Notes under the pieces: model-generated
Seen by the model: only the letters and a program-made list of their open reading frames with translations
Told to the model about the DNA's origin: nothing
The model's database searches: none
Program-made: the position numbers and the translations under genes
In this document: in pieces, positions 19,001 through 26,026 of the stretch
How the letters are laid out: every line of letters begins with the position of its first letter
How positions within the stretch are numbered: position 1 is the stretch's first letter
From: Rubrivivax sp.
Lineage (GTDB): Bacteria; Pseudomonadota; Gammaproteobacteria; Burkholderiales; Burkholderiaceae_C
Assembly: GCA_027483705.1 (NCBI GenBank)
Contig: JAIXTY010000045.1
Location: 107,503-139,931 of the forward strand
Length of the DNA stretch: 32,429 bases
Reading direction: 5' to 3'

Positions 19001-19091
19001 CATCCGCGCCCACAGCCGGACGGAGGAGTCGCTGCAGTACGCCATCCAGACGGGACGCCGCTACCTGCTCGGCGCCCGCTACAAGTTCTGA
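16065..19091 (+). CDS. TonB-dependent outer-membrane receptor (Xanthomonas/Caulobacter type)
   Basis: Energy-coupled outer-membrane transporter, 1008 residues. The signal peptide ends at about residue 39 (SPAWA before QQ). A probable TonB box, TVTITG, follows at about residue 50. The plug domain includes VDGIVAEDIGKFPDTNLAES, MQRIAGVSIDR, ITVRGVGPDGNLVLLNGRQ and the repeat-linked GATINVRT. The rest is a 22-strand-type barrel ending RRYLLGARYKF, with the terminal Phe needed for barrel assembly. This is the large TonB-Xanth-Caul subfamily that often sits in carbohydrate loci. The neighbouring regulon suggests an oligosaccharide ligand, but the sequence does not identify it. It begins an operon-like series with two halogenase-like genes; hairpins follow the stop and may lower downstream expression. 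Confidence 0.95.
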   Translation: MNTQTLRARGLRAPKPDGLKPVAAACVALCSLGLSPAWAQQAAAEPPSQTVTITGIRQSLESSLTLKRETRGLVDGIVAEDIGKFPDTNLAESMQRIAGVSIDRNASGEGSKITVRGVGPDGNLVLLNGRQMPTSVISADNGGANGSRAFDFANLSSDSIAALEVFKTSRASAPTGGIGATINVRTTRPLDMKGTTASVGLKLNHDDSNSRLPSSFKGDSLTPEVSGLYSTTLADGTIGIAISGSYSKRDSGSNRAYTQNGWRTFTATSGDWGTVPPPPASGPDPITNRPTGSTLYSTSVDLRYSIRSLERERTNGQLVLQYAPSKDLKFTLDHTIVNNTIQSKYAENSSWFNFQFGPTTFTTGGPVVSPLLQTASFPDGNHDYAISIGRAGEKTQLNSTGFNTEWKISKALKMDFDVHHSTSKTTPKSPFGTYSVMNLAMFNQGDAIARYDQAFPVLSLPGMSFRPSTLLQTGSQFVNNLSDQTVDQFQTGAKWKLNDDDTLSAGLGFTRIKDRRAGFNNQNNDWGGVGAQGDYASVPVTIDGLPQYYSRIPGSGDPRQFQQFYIANFEALRNRAIEVLIRERGVTRAQAEAYFAAGTDYSSGNDWRTDEKSSVMYLQWDRAFENSNLSVGLRYESTKVSASSQVVPRVSSSWLSLNEISLGAGPLSFGSSEGKYSYVLPSIDWDMDVTTKFKVRASYGENIGRPGFNSLLGGINVDANAQAGGGQGSTGNANLKPLLSKNFDLSAEYYYAKSSYVAAALFYKKVSNFIGTSSKTVTFPGLTTPIGGAYYNAGLAACGGVADPKCIRNYIFTALRGSPGVVTDGTVNSAGEIQGTIAGRPGDPPLQFRITTPSNEKGDNIRGVELNFQHIFATSGFGVSGNYTVARSGLKYNNASLATQTALTGVSDSANLVGFYEAGPWSARLAYNWRDTFLAATADGAGNNPIYVEDYGQTDLSVSYKLGKNLTVQLDVLNLNDGYIRAHSRTEESLQYAIQTGRRYLLGARYKF

Positions 19092-19100
19092 CGACGGCCC

Positions 19101-19130
19101 ACGATCCGGGCCTGGCCCCGGGTCGTGTTT
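19101..19130 (+). terminator. Possible partial terminator after the receptor gene
   Basis: ACGATCCGGG (19101-19110) pairs with CCCGGGTCGT (19117-19126) over 10 bp, with one G-U pair and a 6-nt loop, followed by GTTT. The short T-tract suggests inefficient termination, so that a fraction of transcripts could continue into the halogenase genes. Confidence 0.5.
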
Positions 19131-19136
19131 ACTCGG

Positions 19137-19156
19137 CTCCCGCATCGCAGCGGGAG
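19137..19156 (+). other. Intergenic hairpin
   Basis: CTCCCGC (19137-19143) and GCGGGAG (19150-19156) form a perfect 7-bp stem with a 6-nt loop. There is no T-tract. It lies between the possible terminator and the UUCG hairpin, in the 134-bp gap between the receptor and halogenase genes. Confidence 0.55.
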
Positions 19157-19162
19157 TCTCGA

Positions 19163-19184
19163 CAATCGGCCTTCGGGCCGATTG
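19163..19184 (+). other. Stable intergenic hairpin with UUCG tetraloop
   Basis: CAATCGGCC (19163-19171) and GGCCGATTG (19176-19184) form a perfect 9-bp stem closed by a TTCG loop, one of the most stable RNA hairpins. No T-run follows, so an mRNA-stabilising or 3'-end-protecting role is as likely as termination. Confidence 0.65.
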
Positions 19185-19225
19185 GCGTTGGGGATCGGGT
19201 CGCCTGAGACCTGGGGCAGTGAGCG

Positions 19226-20776
19226 ATGGCGAAGCAGTTGCGCAGCGTGGTGATCCTCGGGGGTGGCTCGGCAGGCTGGCTCGTGGCCGCGCTGCTGGCG
19301 GCCGAGTGGGGCGCGCGCGGCCACGGCACGGTGCAGGTGACCCTGGTCGAGTCGCCCGAGGTGCCGACCATCGGCGTCGGCGAAGGCACCTGGCCGAGCA
19401 TGCGCGGCACGCTGCACCGCATCGGGCTGGACGAGGCCGCGCTCGTGCGCGAGTGCGATGCGGCGTTCAAGCAGGGCTCGTGCTTCCGCGGCTGGGCCGA
19501 TGGCAGCGCCGGCGATCGCTACTACCACCCGTTCACGCTGCCGGTCGGCCACGACGAGGCCGACGTCGCCGGTGCCTGGCTGCAAGACGCGCCGGGCCAG
19601 CCCTTCGCCGACAGCGTGGGCATGCAGCCGGCGGTCTGCGAAGCGGGCCTGGCGCCCAAGCAGGTGGGCACGCCCGGTTACGGCGGCGTGCTGAACTACG
19701 GCTACCACTTCGACGCCGTCAAGCTGGGCCTGCTGCTGCGTCGTCATGCCACGCAGGTGCTCGGCGTGCGTCACGTGGCCGACACGGTGAGCCACGTGCG
19801 TGCGCACGACAACGGCGACATCGCCGCGCTCGTCACGGCGGGCCATGGCGAGCTCGCCGGCGAGCTGTTCATCGACTGTTCGGGCATGGCCTCGGTGCTG
19901 CTGGGCCGGCACTACGGCGTGCCGCTGCGCAGCGCGCGCGAGGTGCTGTTCAACGACAGCGCGCTGGCCGTGCAGGTGGCCCACGCCACGCCCGATGCGC
20001 CACTGGCCTGCGCCACGGTGGCCACCGCGCACACCGCGGGCTGGACCTGGGACATCGGGCTGCCGGCGCGCCGCGGCGTCGGCCTGGTCTATTCCAGCGC
20101 CCACACGAGCGACGACGAGGCCGAACGCACGCTGAGCGAGCACCTGCAACGCAGCGCCGCGGGCGACATGCTCGCCGCGCCGCGCCGCATCCGCTTCGAG
20201 CCGGGCTGGCGCCAGACTTTCTGGCACCGCAACTGCGTGGCGGTGGGCCTGGCCGCGGGCTTCATCGAACCGCTGGAGGCCTCGGCGCTGGCGCTGGTGG
20301 AGCTGTCGGCCGCGATGATCCGCGACGAGCTGCCGGCCACGCGGGCCGACATGGAGATCGTGGCCCGCCGCTTCAACGAGGCCTTCGACTACCGCTGGGC
20401 GCGCATCGTCGACTTCCTCAAGCTGCACTACGCGGTGAGCCGTCGCGACGACAGCGCCTACTGGCGCGAGCACCGCCTGCCGCGCACGCGGCCGGACTCG
20501 CTGGCCGAGTGGCTGCAGCTGTGGCAGCACCGCGCGCCCTCGCGCAACGACCTCTTCCGCCACGACGAGGTGTTCCCGGTGGCCAGCTACCAGTACGTGC
20601 TGTACGGCATGGGCTTCGTGCCGCGCCGTCCGCGCCCGCTGGGCGGCGACGCGCTGGCCCTGGCCCGCCAGCGGCTGCAGGAAGTGCCGCGCCAGGCCCG
20701 CCGGCTGCTGGGCGGCCTGCCGCGCCACCGCGAGCTGCTCGACCACATCCGCATGCACGGCATGCCCAACCGCTGA
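19226..20776 (+). CDS. Tryptophan-halogenase-family flavoprotein 1
   Basis: FAD-dependent halogenase-like protein, 516 residues, no signal peptide. The dinucleotide motif GGGSAGW is at 12-18, followed by VESPEVPTIGVGEGT. The lysine that guides hypohalous acid in PrnA/RebH enzymes corresponds to Lys82 (AAFKQG), and the active-site glutamate to Glu351 (IEPLEAS); FIDCSGM is at 215-221. The halogenase signature WxWxIP is altered to WTWDIG at 273-278, with Gly for Pro, and the Ser after the Glu is Ala. Halogenase activity is therefore uncertain; a flavin-dependent oxidase is an alternative. ATG 19226 gives a normal N-terminus. It follows the receptor by 134 bp with hairpins between, and is 9 bp from the SapC gene. 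Substrate unknown. Confidence 0.88.
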   Translation: MAKQLRSVVILGGGSAGWLVAALLAAEWGARGHGTVQVTLVESPEVPTIGVGEGTWPSMRGTLHRIGLDEAALVRECDAAFKQGSCFRGWADGSAGDRYYHPFTLPVGHDEADVAGAWLQDAPGQPFADSVGMQPAVCEAGLAPKQVGTPGYGGVLNYGYHFDAVKLGLLLRRHATQVLGVRHVADTVSHVRAHDNGDIAALVTAGHGELAGELFIDCSGMASVLLGRHYGVPLRSAREVLFNDSALAVQVAHATPDAPLACATVATAHTAGWTWDIGLPARRGVGLVYSSAHTSDDEAERTLSEHLQRSAAGDMLAAPRRIRFEPGWRQTFWHRNCVAVGLAAGFIEPLEASALALVELSAAMIRDELPATRADMEIVARRFNEAFDYRWARIVDFLKLHYAVSRRDDSAYWREHRLPRTRPDSLAEWLQLWQHRAPSRNDLFRHDEVFPVASYQYVLYGMGFVPRRPRPLGGDALALARQRLQEVPRQARRLLGGLPRHRELLDHIRMHGMPNR

Positions 20777-20785
20777 AAGCCCGCC

Positions 20786-21481
20786 TTGCTCGAACTGCTC
20801 AACAACATCCAGCACCAGGATCTCCGCGTCATCGCGCAGCGCGGCGAGCGCTGGGGCGATGCCGTGATGTCCTGCCCCGTGATCGCTGACGAGTTCCGTG
20901 CGCTGCAGGGCCACTACCCGGTGCTGTTCCAGCCCGACGGCGACGGCGGCTTCCTGCCGGTGGCGCTGTTCGGCCTGGTGCAGGGCGAGAACCTGTTCCT
21001 CGACGGCGACGGCTGGCAGGCCGACTACATCCCGCTGTCGATGCGGCGGCTGCCGTTTTCCATCGGCGTGGACGGCGACGAGCTGCGCGTGATGGTCGAC
21101 ATGGCCAGCCCGCGCATCACGCGCGGCGCCGACGGCCAGGCGCTGTTCCTGCCGCACGGCGGCCTCAGCGAGTTCATGGAGCAGAGCACCGCGGTGCTGC
21201 ACACGTTGCACGAGGGCTTCCAGGCGCTGCCGGGCTTCGTGCAGGCGCTGCTCGATCACGAGCTGCTGGAGCCGGTGGTGATCGACGTCGAGCGGCCCGA
21301 CGGCAGCCACGGCCGGCTCGAGGGCTTCCACGTCATCCACGAAGAGCGGCTCGCGGCGCTGGACGCCGCCCGCGTGGCGCTGCTGCACGAGGCCGACTAC
21401 CTGCAGCCCGTGTACATGGCGATCGCGTCGCTGTCGAACCTGCCGCGCCTGGTGCGGCAGCACCTGGCGCGCGAGGGCTGA
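20786..21481 (+). CDS. SapC-family protein
   Basis: A 231-residue protein matching the SapC family (PF07277), recognised from the opening LNNIQHQDLRVIAQRGERWG, PVIADEFRALQGHYPVLFQ, GENLFLDGDGWQADYIPLSM and RRLPFSIG. The biochemical role of the family is unknown, although it repeatedly accompanies TonB-dependent receptors and tryptophan-halogenase homologues in Gram-negative bacteria. No signal peptide or membrane segment is visible. The start is probably TTG at 20786, because the conserved segment begins only a few residues later; the next in-frame ATG (about 20866) would remove it. The gene lies 9 bp after halogenase 1 and 5 bp before the oxygenase gene, so co-translation is likely. Confidence 0.86.
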   Translation: MLELLNNIQHQDLRVIAQRGERWGDAVMSCPVIADEFRALQGHYPVLFQPDGDGGFLPVALFGLVQGENLFLDGDGWQADYIPLSMRRLPFSIGVDGDELRVMVDMASPRITRGADGQALFLPHGGLSEFMEQSTAVLHTLHEGFQALPGFVQALLDHELLEPVVIDVERPDGSHGRLEGFHVIHEERLAALDAARVALLHEADYLQPVYMAIASLSNLPRLVRQHLAREG

Positions 21482-21486
21482 GGCCC

Positions 21487-22482
21487 GTGGCCGACCCGGC
21501 AGCCCACGAGGCGGCGGCGCTGCCGGCCGCGGTGCTCGAGTCCACCGAGCCGGTGCTGCAGCGCGGCCTGGTGGCGCACTGGCCGCTGGTGCAGGCGGCC
21601 CGGCGCGGCGACACCGCGTTCTGCGAGCACCTGCGCGGCTTCGGTGGCGCCACGCGCGTGGGCCTGTGGCGCGGGCCGCCGTCCATCGACGGCCGCTTCG
21701 CCTACAACGAACGCCTCGACGGCTTCAACTTCACGCGCGAGATCGGTCGCTTCGACGCCCTGCTCGATGAACTGCTGGCGCTGGCCGGCCAGCCGCAGCC
21801 CGACGCGCTGTACCTCGGCTCCACCGAACTCGACGGTTCGTTCCCGGGCCTGAAGGCCGCCAACGACCTGCCCGCGCTGCACCCGCACGAACCACTGGCC
21901 AGCCTGTGGCTGGGCAACCGCACGCGCGTGGCGCTGCACTTCGACCTGCCCGACAACCTGGCCTGCGTGGTGGCCGGCCGACGGCGCTTCACGCTGTTCC
22001 CGCCCGAGCAGGTGGCCAACCTCTACGTCGGCCCGCTCGACCTCACGCCGGCCGGCCAGCCGATCAGCCTGGTCGACACGGCCGCGCCGGATCTCGCCCG
22101 CTTTCCGCGCTACGCGGCGGCGCTGCCGCACGCGCGCGTGTTCGAGCTCGAGCCGGGCGATGCGCTCTTCATCCCCAGCCAGTGGTGGCACGGCGTCGAG
22201 AGCCTGGCGCCGGTGAACGCGCTCGTCAACTTCTGGTGGCGCCGCACGCCGGCGCACATGGACACGCCGCTGAACACGCTGCTGCTGGCGCTGCTGACGC
22301 TGCGCGACCTGCCGCCGGCCCAGCGCCAGGCCTGGCGCGCGCTGTTCGACCACTACGTCTTCGACGCCGGCGACGACACGGCCGCGCACATCCCGCCCCA
22401 CGCCCGCGGCGTGCTGGGCCCGATGGACGGCCCGGCCGCGCGCCGGCTGCGCGCCTTCCTGCTCAACCGGCTCAACCGCTGA
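21487..22482 (+). CDS. JmjC/cupin-like Fe(II)/2-oxoglutarate oxygenase
   Basis: A 331-residue protein of the Cupin_8/JmjC-like group (related in fold to FIH and tRNA- or ribosome-modifying hydroxylases). The iron-binding triad is visible: His151 and Asp153 in ALHFDLPDN and His235 in SQWWHGVES, with FELEPGDALFIPSQWWH typical of strands late in the barrel and RRRFTLFPPEQ between them. Members hydroxylate proteins or small molecules using O2 and 2-oxoglutarate; the substrate here is unknown. The start is GTG at 21487, 5 bp after the SapC stop. It is cytoplasmic by prediction. Its place between two halogenase-like genes suggests that all act on one substrate. Confidence 0.87.
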   Translation: MADPAAHEAAALPAAVLESTEPVLQRGLVAHWPLVQAARRGDTAFCEHLRGFGGATRVGLWRGPPSIDGRFAYNERLDGFNFTREIGRFDALLDELLALAGQPQPDALYLGSTELDGSFPGLKAANDLPALHPHEPLASLWLGNRTRVALHFDLPDNLACVVAGRRRFTLFPPEQVANLYVGPLDLTPAGQPISLVDTAAPDLARFPRYAAALPHARVFELEPGDALFIPSQWWHGVESLAPVNALVNFWWRRTPAHMDTPLNTLLLALLTLRDLPPAQRQAWRALFDHYVFDAGDDTAAHIPPHARGVLGPMDGPAARRLRAFLLNRLNR

Positions 22483-22501
22483 AGCCTCCGGACGAACCGC
22501 C

Positions 22502-24790
22502 ATGACACCGCTGCTCCCGACCCCCATCCGCCGCATAGTCATCGCCGGTGGCGGCACCGCCGGCTGGATGGTGGCCGCGGGCCTGGCCAAGTGCCTGGGC
22601 CGCCAATACGAGATCCGCCTCGTCGAGTCGGAGGAGATCGGCACCATCGGCGTCGGCGAGGCCACGATCCCGACGCTGCACTTCCTGCACGAGATCCTCG
22701 ACCTCGACGAGGCCGAGTTCATCCGCGCCACGCAGGCCACCTTCAAGCTCGGCATCCGCTTCGAGAACTGGCGCAACGTCGGCGAGGACTACATCCACTC
22801 CTTCGGCCGCACCGGCAAGCCGCACTGGACCGCGGGCTTCCAGCACTTCTGGCTCGAGGGCCGCCGCCGCGGCATGGCCAGCGACTATGGCGACTACTGC
22901 CTGGAGCTGCGCGCCGCCGAACAAGACCGCTTCGAGGCGCTGCGCGACGGTGCCATCAACTACGCCTACCACCTGGACGCCACGCTCTACGGCCGCTACC
23001 TGCGGCAGTACGCCGAGCGATTGGGCGTGCAGCGCGTCGAGGGCAAGATCGCGCAGGTGCTGACCGACGCCGCCACCGGCGCGCTCACGGGCCTGAAGCT
23101 CGAGCGCGGCGAGCAGGTCGACGGGGAGTTCTTCATCGACTGCACCGGCATGCGCTCGCTGCTGCTCGGCGAGACGCTCGGCGTCGGCTACGAGAGCTGG
23201 GCGCACTGGCTGCCCTGCGACAGCGCCATCGCGGTGCAGACCACGCTCGAAGGCGAGCCGGTGCCCTACACGCGCTCGATCGCCCACCCCTTTGGCTGGC
23301 AGTGGCGCATTCCGCTGCAGCACCGCGTGGGCAACGGCCTCGTCTACGCCAGCCGCCATGTCGGCGACGACGAGGCGCGGCAGACGCTGCTGGCCAACGT
23401 GCAGGGCGAGGTGCTGCGGCAGCCGCGCGTCATCCGCTTCACGCCCGGGCAGCGGCACGATGTGTGGAAGCTCAACTGCGTGGCGCTCGGCCTGTCCAGC
23501 GGCTTCCTGGAGCCGCTGGAAAGCACCAGCATCCACCTCATCCAGAAGGGCCTGACGCGGCTGGTGCAGATGTTCCCGAGCGACGGCATCTTCCAGAGCG
23601 ATATCGACGAATACAACCGCCAGACGCGTGTGGCCATCGAGGGCATCCGCGACTTCATCATCCTGCACTACCACGTCACCAACCGCACCGACTCGGCGAT
23701 GTGGCGCGCCTGCCGCGAGATGGCGGTGCCGGAGTCGCTGCGCCACCGCATCCAGCTGTTCCGCGACACCGCGCGCGTGAACATCTCGGCCGACGAGCTG
23801 TTCGCCGAGAACTCCTGGGTGCAGGTGATGATGGGCCAGGGCATCCTGCCCGCGGCGCACCACCCGATCACGCGGCAGATGGACGACCGCGCGCTCGGCG
23901 ACTTCCTCGCCGAGATCCGCAAGGACGTGGCGCGCAAGCTGATGCAGCTGCCGCGGCACCAGGCCTTCATCGACCGCTACTGCAAGGCCGGCCCGCCGCC
24001 CGACACCAGCGCGATGGGCGCCGGGCCGGCCTCAGCCCCGCCGGTGCCGGCACCCGCACGCCCCGCGTCGCCTGCGCTGCTGAACCCGGCGCCGCACCTG
24101 GAGCGCGTGGAGCTGGCGCCGGGCGTGGCGGTGATCGTGGTCGACGACTTCGCGCAGGACGTGGCGGCGCTGCAGCGCCTGGCGCTGGAACTGGCCCCGC
24201 ACTTCCAGCGCCCGGCGGGCCACCCGTACCCAGGCCCGCAGGCCCCGCTGCCCGGCGCCTGGGTCGACGCGCTCGACGGCTTCTTCCAGCAGCAGGTCGG
24301 GCCGCGGCTGGGTGCCGGCGCGCCGCTGGGCCTGATGGCGCGGCTGGCCCGCGTGCTGCAGGACCCCGGCACGCTCGACCCGCGTCAGCGCCTGTGCCAC
24401 CGCGACGACTCCGACCTCGGCCCGGCCGAGGCGATGTTCGCGATGGTCCACTACCTGTTCGACGAGCCGCGGCTGGGCGGCACCGCCTTCTTCCGCCCGC
24501 GCGTCGACGACACCACGCTGCGCGCGCTGCTGCACGACAGCCGCACGCTGGACGGCGCCGCCTTCGAGGCCCGCCACGGCATCGGCCCCGGCTACATGAG
24601 CGGCAGCAACCGCTACTTCGAACGCATCGGCGAGGTGCCCGCCAGGCTCAACCGCGCGGTGTTCTACAGCGGCGCGGTGTTCCACACCGGCGACATCGAC
24701 GTGCGCCAGGCGGCGGGCTACCGCCTGGGCCTGGGCCGCCTCACCGTGAACGCCTTCTTCAAGACCCGGCGCACACCGGGCGCCCCTTGA
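22502..24790 (+). CDS. Tryptophan-halogenase-family flavoprotein 2 fused to a DUF6445-like oxygenase domain
   Basis: A 762-residue fusion. Residues 1-495 are a complete halogenase-like module: GGGTAGW (16-22), Lys82 in ATFKLGIRFENW, FIDCTGM (211-217), the intact signature WQWRIP (266-271), and Glu340 in EPLEST. A Pro/Ala-rich linker (about 498-527) leads to a second domain (about 528-762) resembling DUF6445 and similar to 2-oxoglutarate/iron oxygenases. Possible metal ligands are His633 and Asp635 in CHRDDSDLG and His728 in AVFHTGDID; GGTAFFRPR and Arg741 fit such a fold. Unlike halogenase 1, the first module keeps all the usual catalytic marks. ATG 22502 is 19 bp after the oxygenase gene, and its stop overlaps the next start. 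Substrate unknown; the second domain's assignment is less certain than the first. Confidence 0.85.
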   Translation: MTPLLPTPIRRIVIAGGGTAGWMVAAGLAKCLGRQYEIRLVESEEIGTIGVGEATIPTLHFLHEILDLDEAEFIRATQATFKLGIRFENWRNVGEDYIHSFGRTGKPHWTAGFQHFWLEGRRRGMASDYGDYCLELRAAEQDRFEALRDGAINYAYHLDATLYGRYLRQYAERLGVQRVEGKIAQVLTDAATGALTGLKLERGEQVDGEFFIDCTGMRSLLLGETLGVGYESWAHWLPCDSAIAVQTTLEGEPVPYTRSIAHPFGWQWRIPLQHRVGNGLVYASRHVGDDEARQTLLANVQGEVLRQPRVIRFTPGQRHDVWKLNCVALGLSSGFLEPLESTSIHLIQKGLTRLVQMFPSDGIFQSDIDEYNRQTRVAIEGIRDFIILHYHVTNRTDSAMWRACREMAVPESLRHRIQLFRDTARVNISADELFAENSWVQVMMGQGILPAAHHPITRQMDDRALGDFLAEIRKDVARKLMQLPRHQAFIDRYCKAGPPPDTSAMGAGPASAPPVPAPARPASPALLNPAPHLERVELAPGVAVIVVDDFAQDVAALQRLALELAPHFQRPAGHPYPGPQAPLPGAWVDALDGFFQQQVGPRLGAGAPLGLMARLARVLQDPGTLDPRQRLCHRDDSDLGPAEAMFAMVHYLFDEPRLGGTAFFRPRVDDTTLRALLHDSRTLDGAAFEARHGIGPGYMSGSNRYFERIGEVPARLNRAVFYSGAVFHTGDIDVRQAAGYRLGLGRLTVNAFFKTRRTPGAP

Positions 24791-25998
24791 AGACGCTGCA
24801 GCCCGGGCTGCTGCTCGTCTTCTACGCCGCCTTCGTCGCGATCGGCCTGCCCGACACCGTGCTGGGCGCGGCCTGGCCGGTGATGCACGGCGACTTCGGC
24901 GTCAGCCTGGGCGCTTTGGGTGTCATCGGCGTCACGGCGGCGCTGTCGGCGGTGGCCTCCAGCGTCTTCTACGGCTGGCTCGTGCGGCGGCCGCCGCCGT
25001 GGCTGGTGCTGGTGGGCAGCGTGGCGCTGATGGCGCTGTCGATGGCCGCCTTCGGCCTGGTCGGCCACTGGTGGTGGGTGGTGGCGCTGAGCGTGGCCTG
25101 GGGGCTGTGCGGGGGCGGCATCGACATCGAGCTCAACCACTTCGCGGCCCGCCACTTCTCGCGCCGCCACATGAGCTGGCTGCACGGCTGCTGGGGCATC
25201 GGCGCGGCCAGCGGGCCGCTGCTGATGGCGGCGGCCCTGGCCACGTCGGGCTGGCGCGCCGGCTTCTGGTGGCTGGCCGGCGTGATGGCGCTGCTGGGCA
25301 CGGCGTTCTGGCTGACGCGCGGGCTGTGGCCGGCGCCGGCTGCCGCAGCCGCAGCGGCCGAGACGACGCCAGCCGCCAACGCCGAAGCTCACCCGCCCGC
25401 GGCCAGCGCCGCCACGCCCCACGACGCGCCGTCCTGGCGCGCGCGCTGGCTCAGCCCGCTGTGCTTCTTCCTCGTCGTCTCGGCCGAGTTCGCCACGGCG
25501 ATCTGGATCCCGTCGATCATGACCGACGGCCACGGCCTCGCGCCGGCCCAGGCCAGCCAGTGGGCGACGCTGTTCTTCGGCGCCATGACGGCCGGCCGCT
25601 TTGCGATCGGCGCCCTGGGCGAACGCATCGACAACCGCCGCCAGGTGCGCGCCGGCATCGTGGCGGCCATCGCCGGCGCGAGCCTGTTCACGGCCTTCGG
25701 CGCATCGTGGGCCGGCGGCGCCGGCGTGCTGCTGATGGGCCTGGGCTCGGCCCCGCTGTTCCCGGCGCTGATGCACGAGACGACGCGCCGCTTCAGCGAC
25801 ACCTGGGCGCCGCGCATGGTGGCGCGCCAGATGACGGGCGCCTACCTCGCCGGCGCGGCGATGCCGCTGGTGTACGCCGCGCTCGTCGACCAGATCGGCG
25901 TGCGGGCCATCGTGCCCACGGCCATCGGTCTGCTCGCGGTGCTGGCGCTGGCCAACGCCGCGCTCGACCGCGCCACGCCGGCCCGGCCGCCGGCCTGA
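24787..25998 (+). CDS. Major facilitator superfamily transporter
   Basis: A 403-residue inner-membrane transporter with about 12 helices in two halves, split by a Pro/Ala-rich cytoplasmic loop at about residues 180-220. MFS marks are GLPDTVLGAAWPVM in helix 1, the loop FYGWLVRRPPPW, and GALGERIDNRRQVRAG in the second half. It resembles the YbjJ/FucP-like sugar and metabolite permeases, but the substrate cannot be read from sequence. The start is TTG at 24787, overlapping the TGA of the upstream fusion gene; the conserved helix 1 begins 10 residues later. As last gene of the operon it could import a sugar or export the product of the upstream enzymes. The gene is convergent with the epimerase gene. 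Confidence 0.88.
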   Translation: MKTLQPGLLLVFYAAFVAIGLPDTVLGAAWPVMHGDFGVSLGALGVIGVTAALSAVASSVFYGWLVRRPPPWLVLVGSVALMALSMAAFGLVGHWWWVVALSVAWGLCGGGIDIELNHFAARHFSRRHMSWLHGCWGIGAASGPLLMAAALATSGWRAGFWWLAGVMALLGTAFWLTRGLWPAPAAAAAAAETTPAANAEAHPPAASAATPHDAPSWRARWLSPLCFFLVVSAEFATAIWIPSIMTDGHGLAPAQASQWATLFFGAMTAGRFAIGALGERIDNRRQVRAGIVAAIAGASLFTAFGASWAGGAGVLLMGLGSAPLFPALMHETTRRFSDTWAPRMVARQMTGAYLAGAAMPLVYAALVDQIGVRAIVPTAIGLLAVLALANAALDRATPARPPA

Positions 25999-26026
25999 TC
26001 AGCCCTCAGCCTGATCAGCCCTCGGC
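25995..26026. repeat. 16-bp tandem duplication at a convergent gene junction
   Basis: CTGATCAGCCCTCAGC (25995-26010) is repeated directly as CTGATCAGCCCTCGGC (26011-26026), differing by one base. The first copy supplies the TGA stop of the MFS gene and the second supplies the TCA that is the minus-strand stop of the epimerase gene. No terminator hairpin with a T-run was seen between the two genes. Confidence 0.85.

Noticed and set aside
16167..19145. 992-codon minus-strand open frame covering the receptor gene
   Set aside because: The plus strand encodes an obvious TonB-dependent receptor with signal peptide and barrel end; the antisense frame has only low-complexity Val/Arg/Ala sequence.
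21051..21065. CGTTTTC resembling the TGAAAACG half-site
   Set aside because: Lies inside the SapC gene, has no second half and no promoter; a chance match.
22591..25998. 1135-codon plus-strand frame reading through the halogenase region into the MFS gene
   Set aside because: Only its last third matches a protein family (MFS, real start 24787). The first part is out of frame with the halogenase fusion and is composed of Arg/Ala/His-rich shadow sequence.
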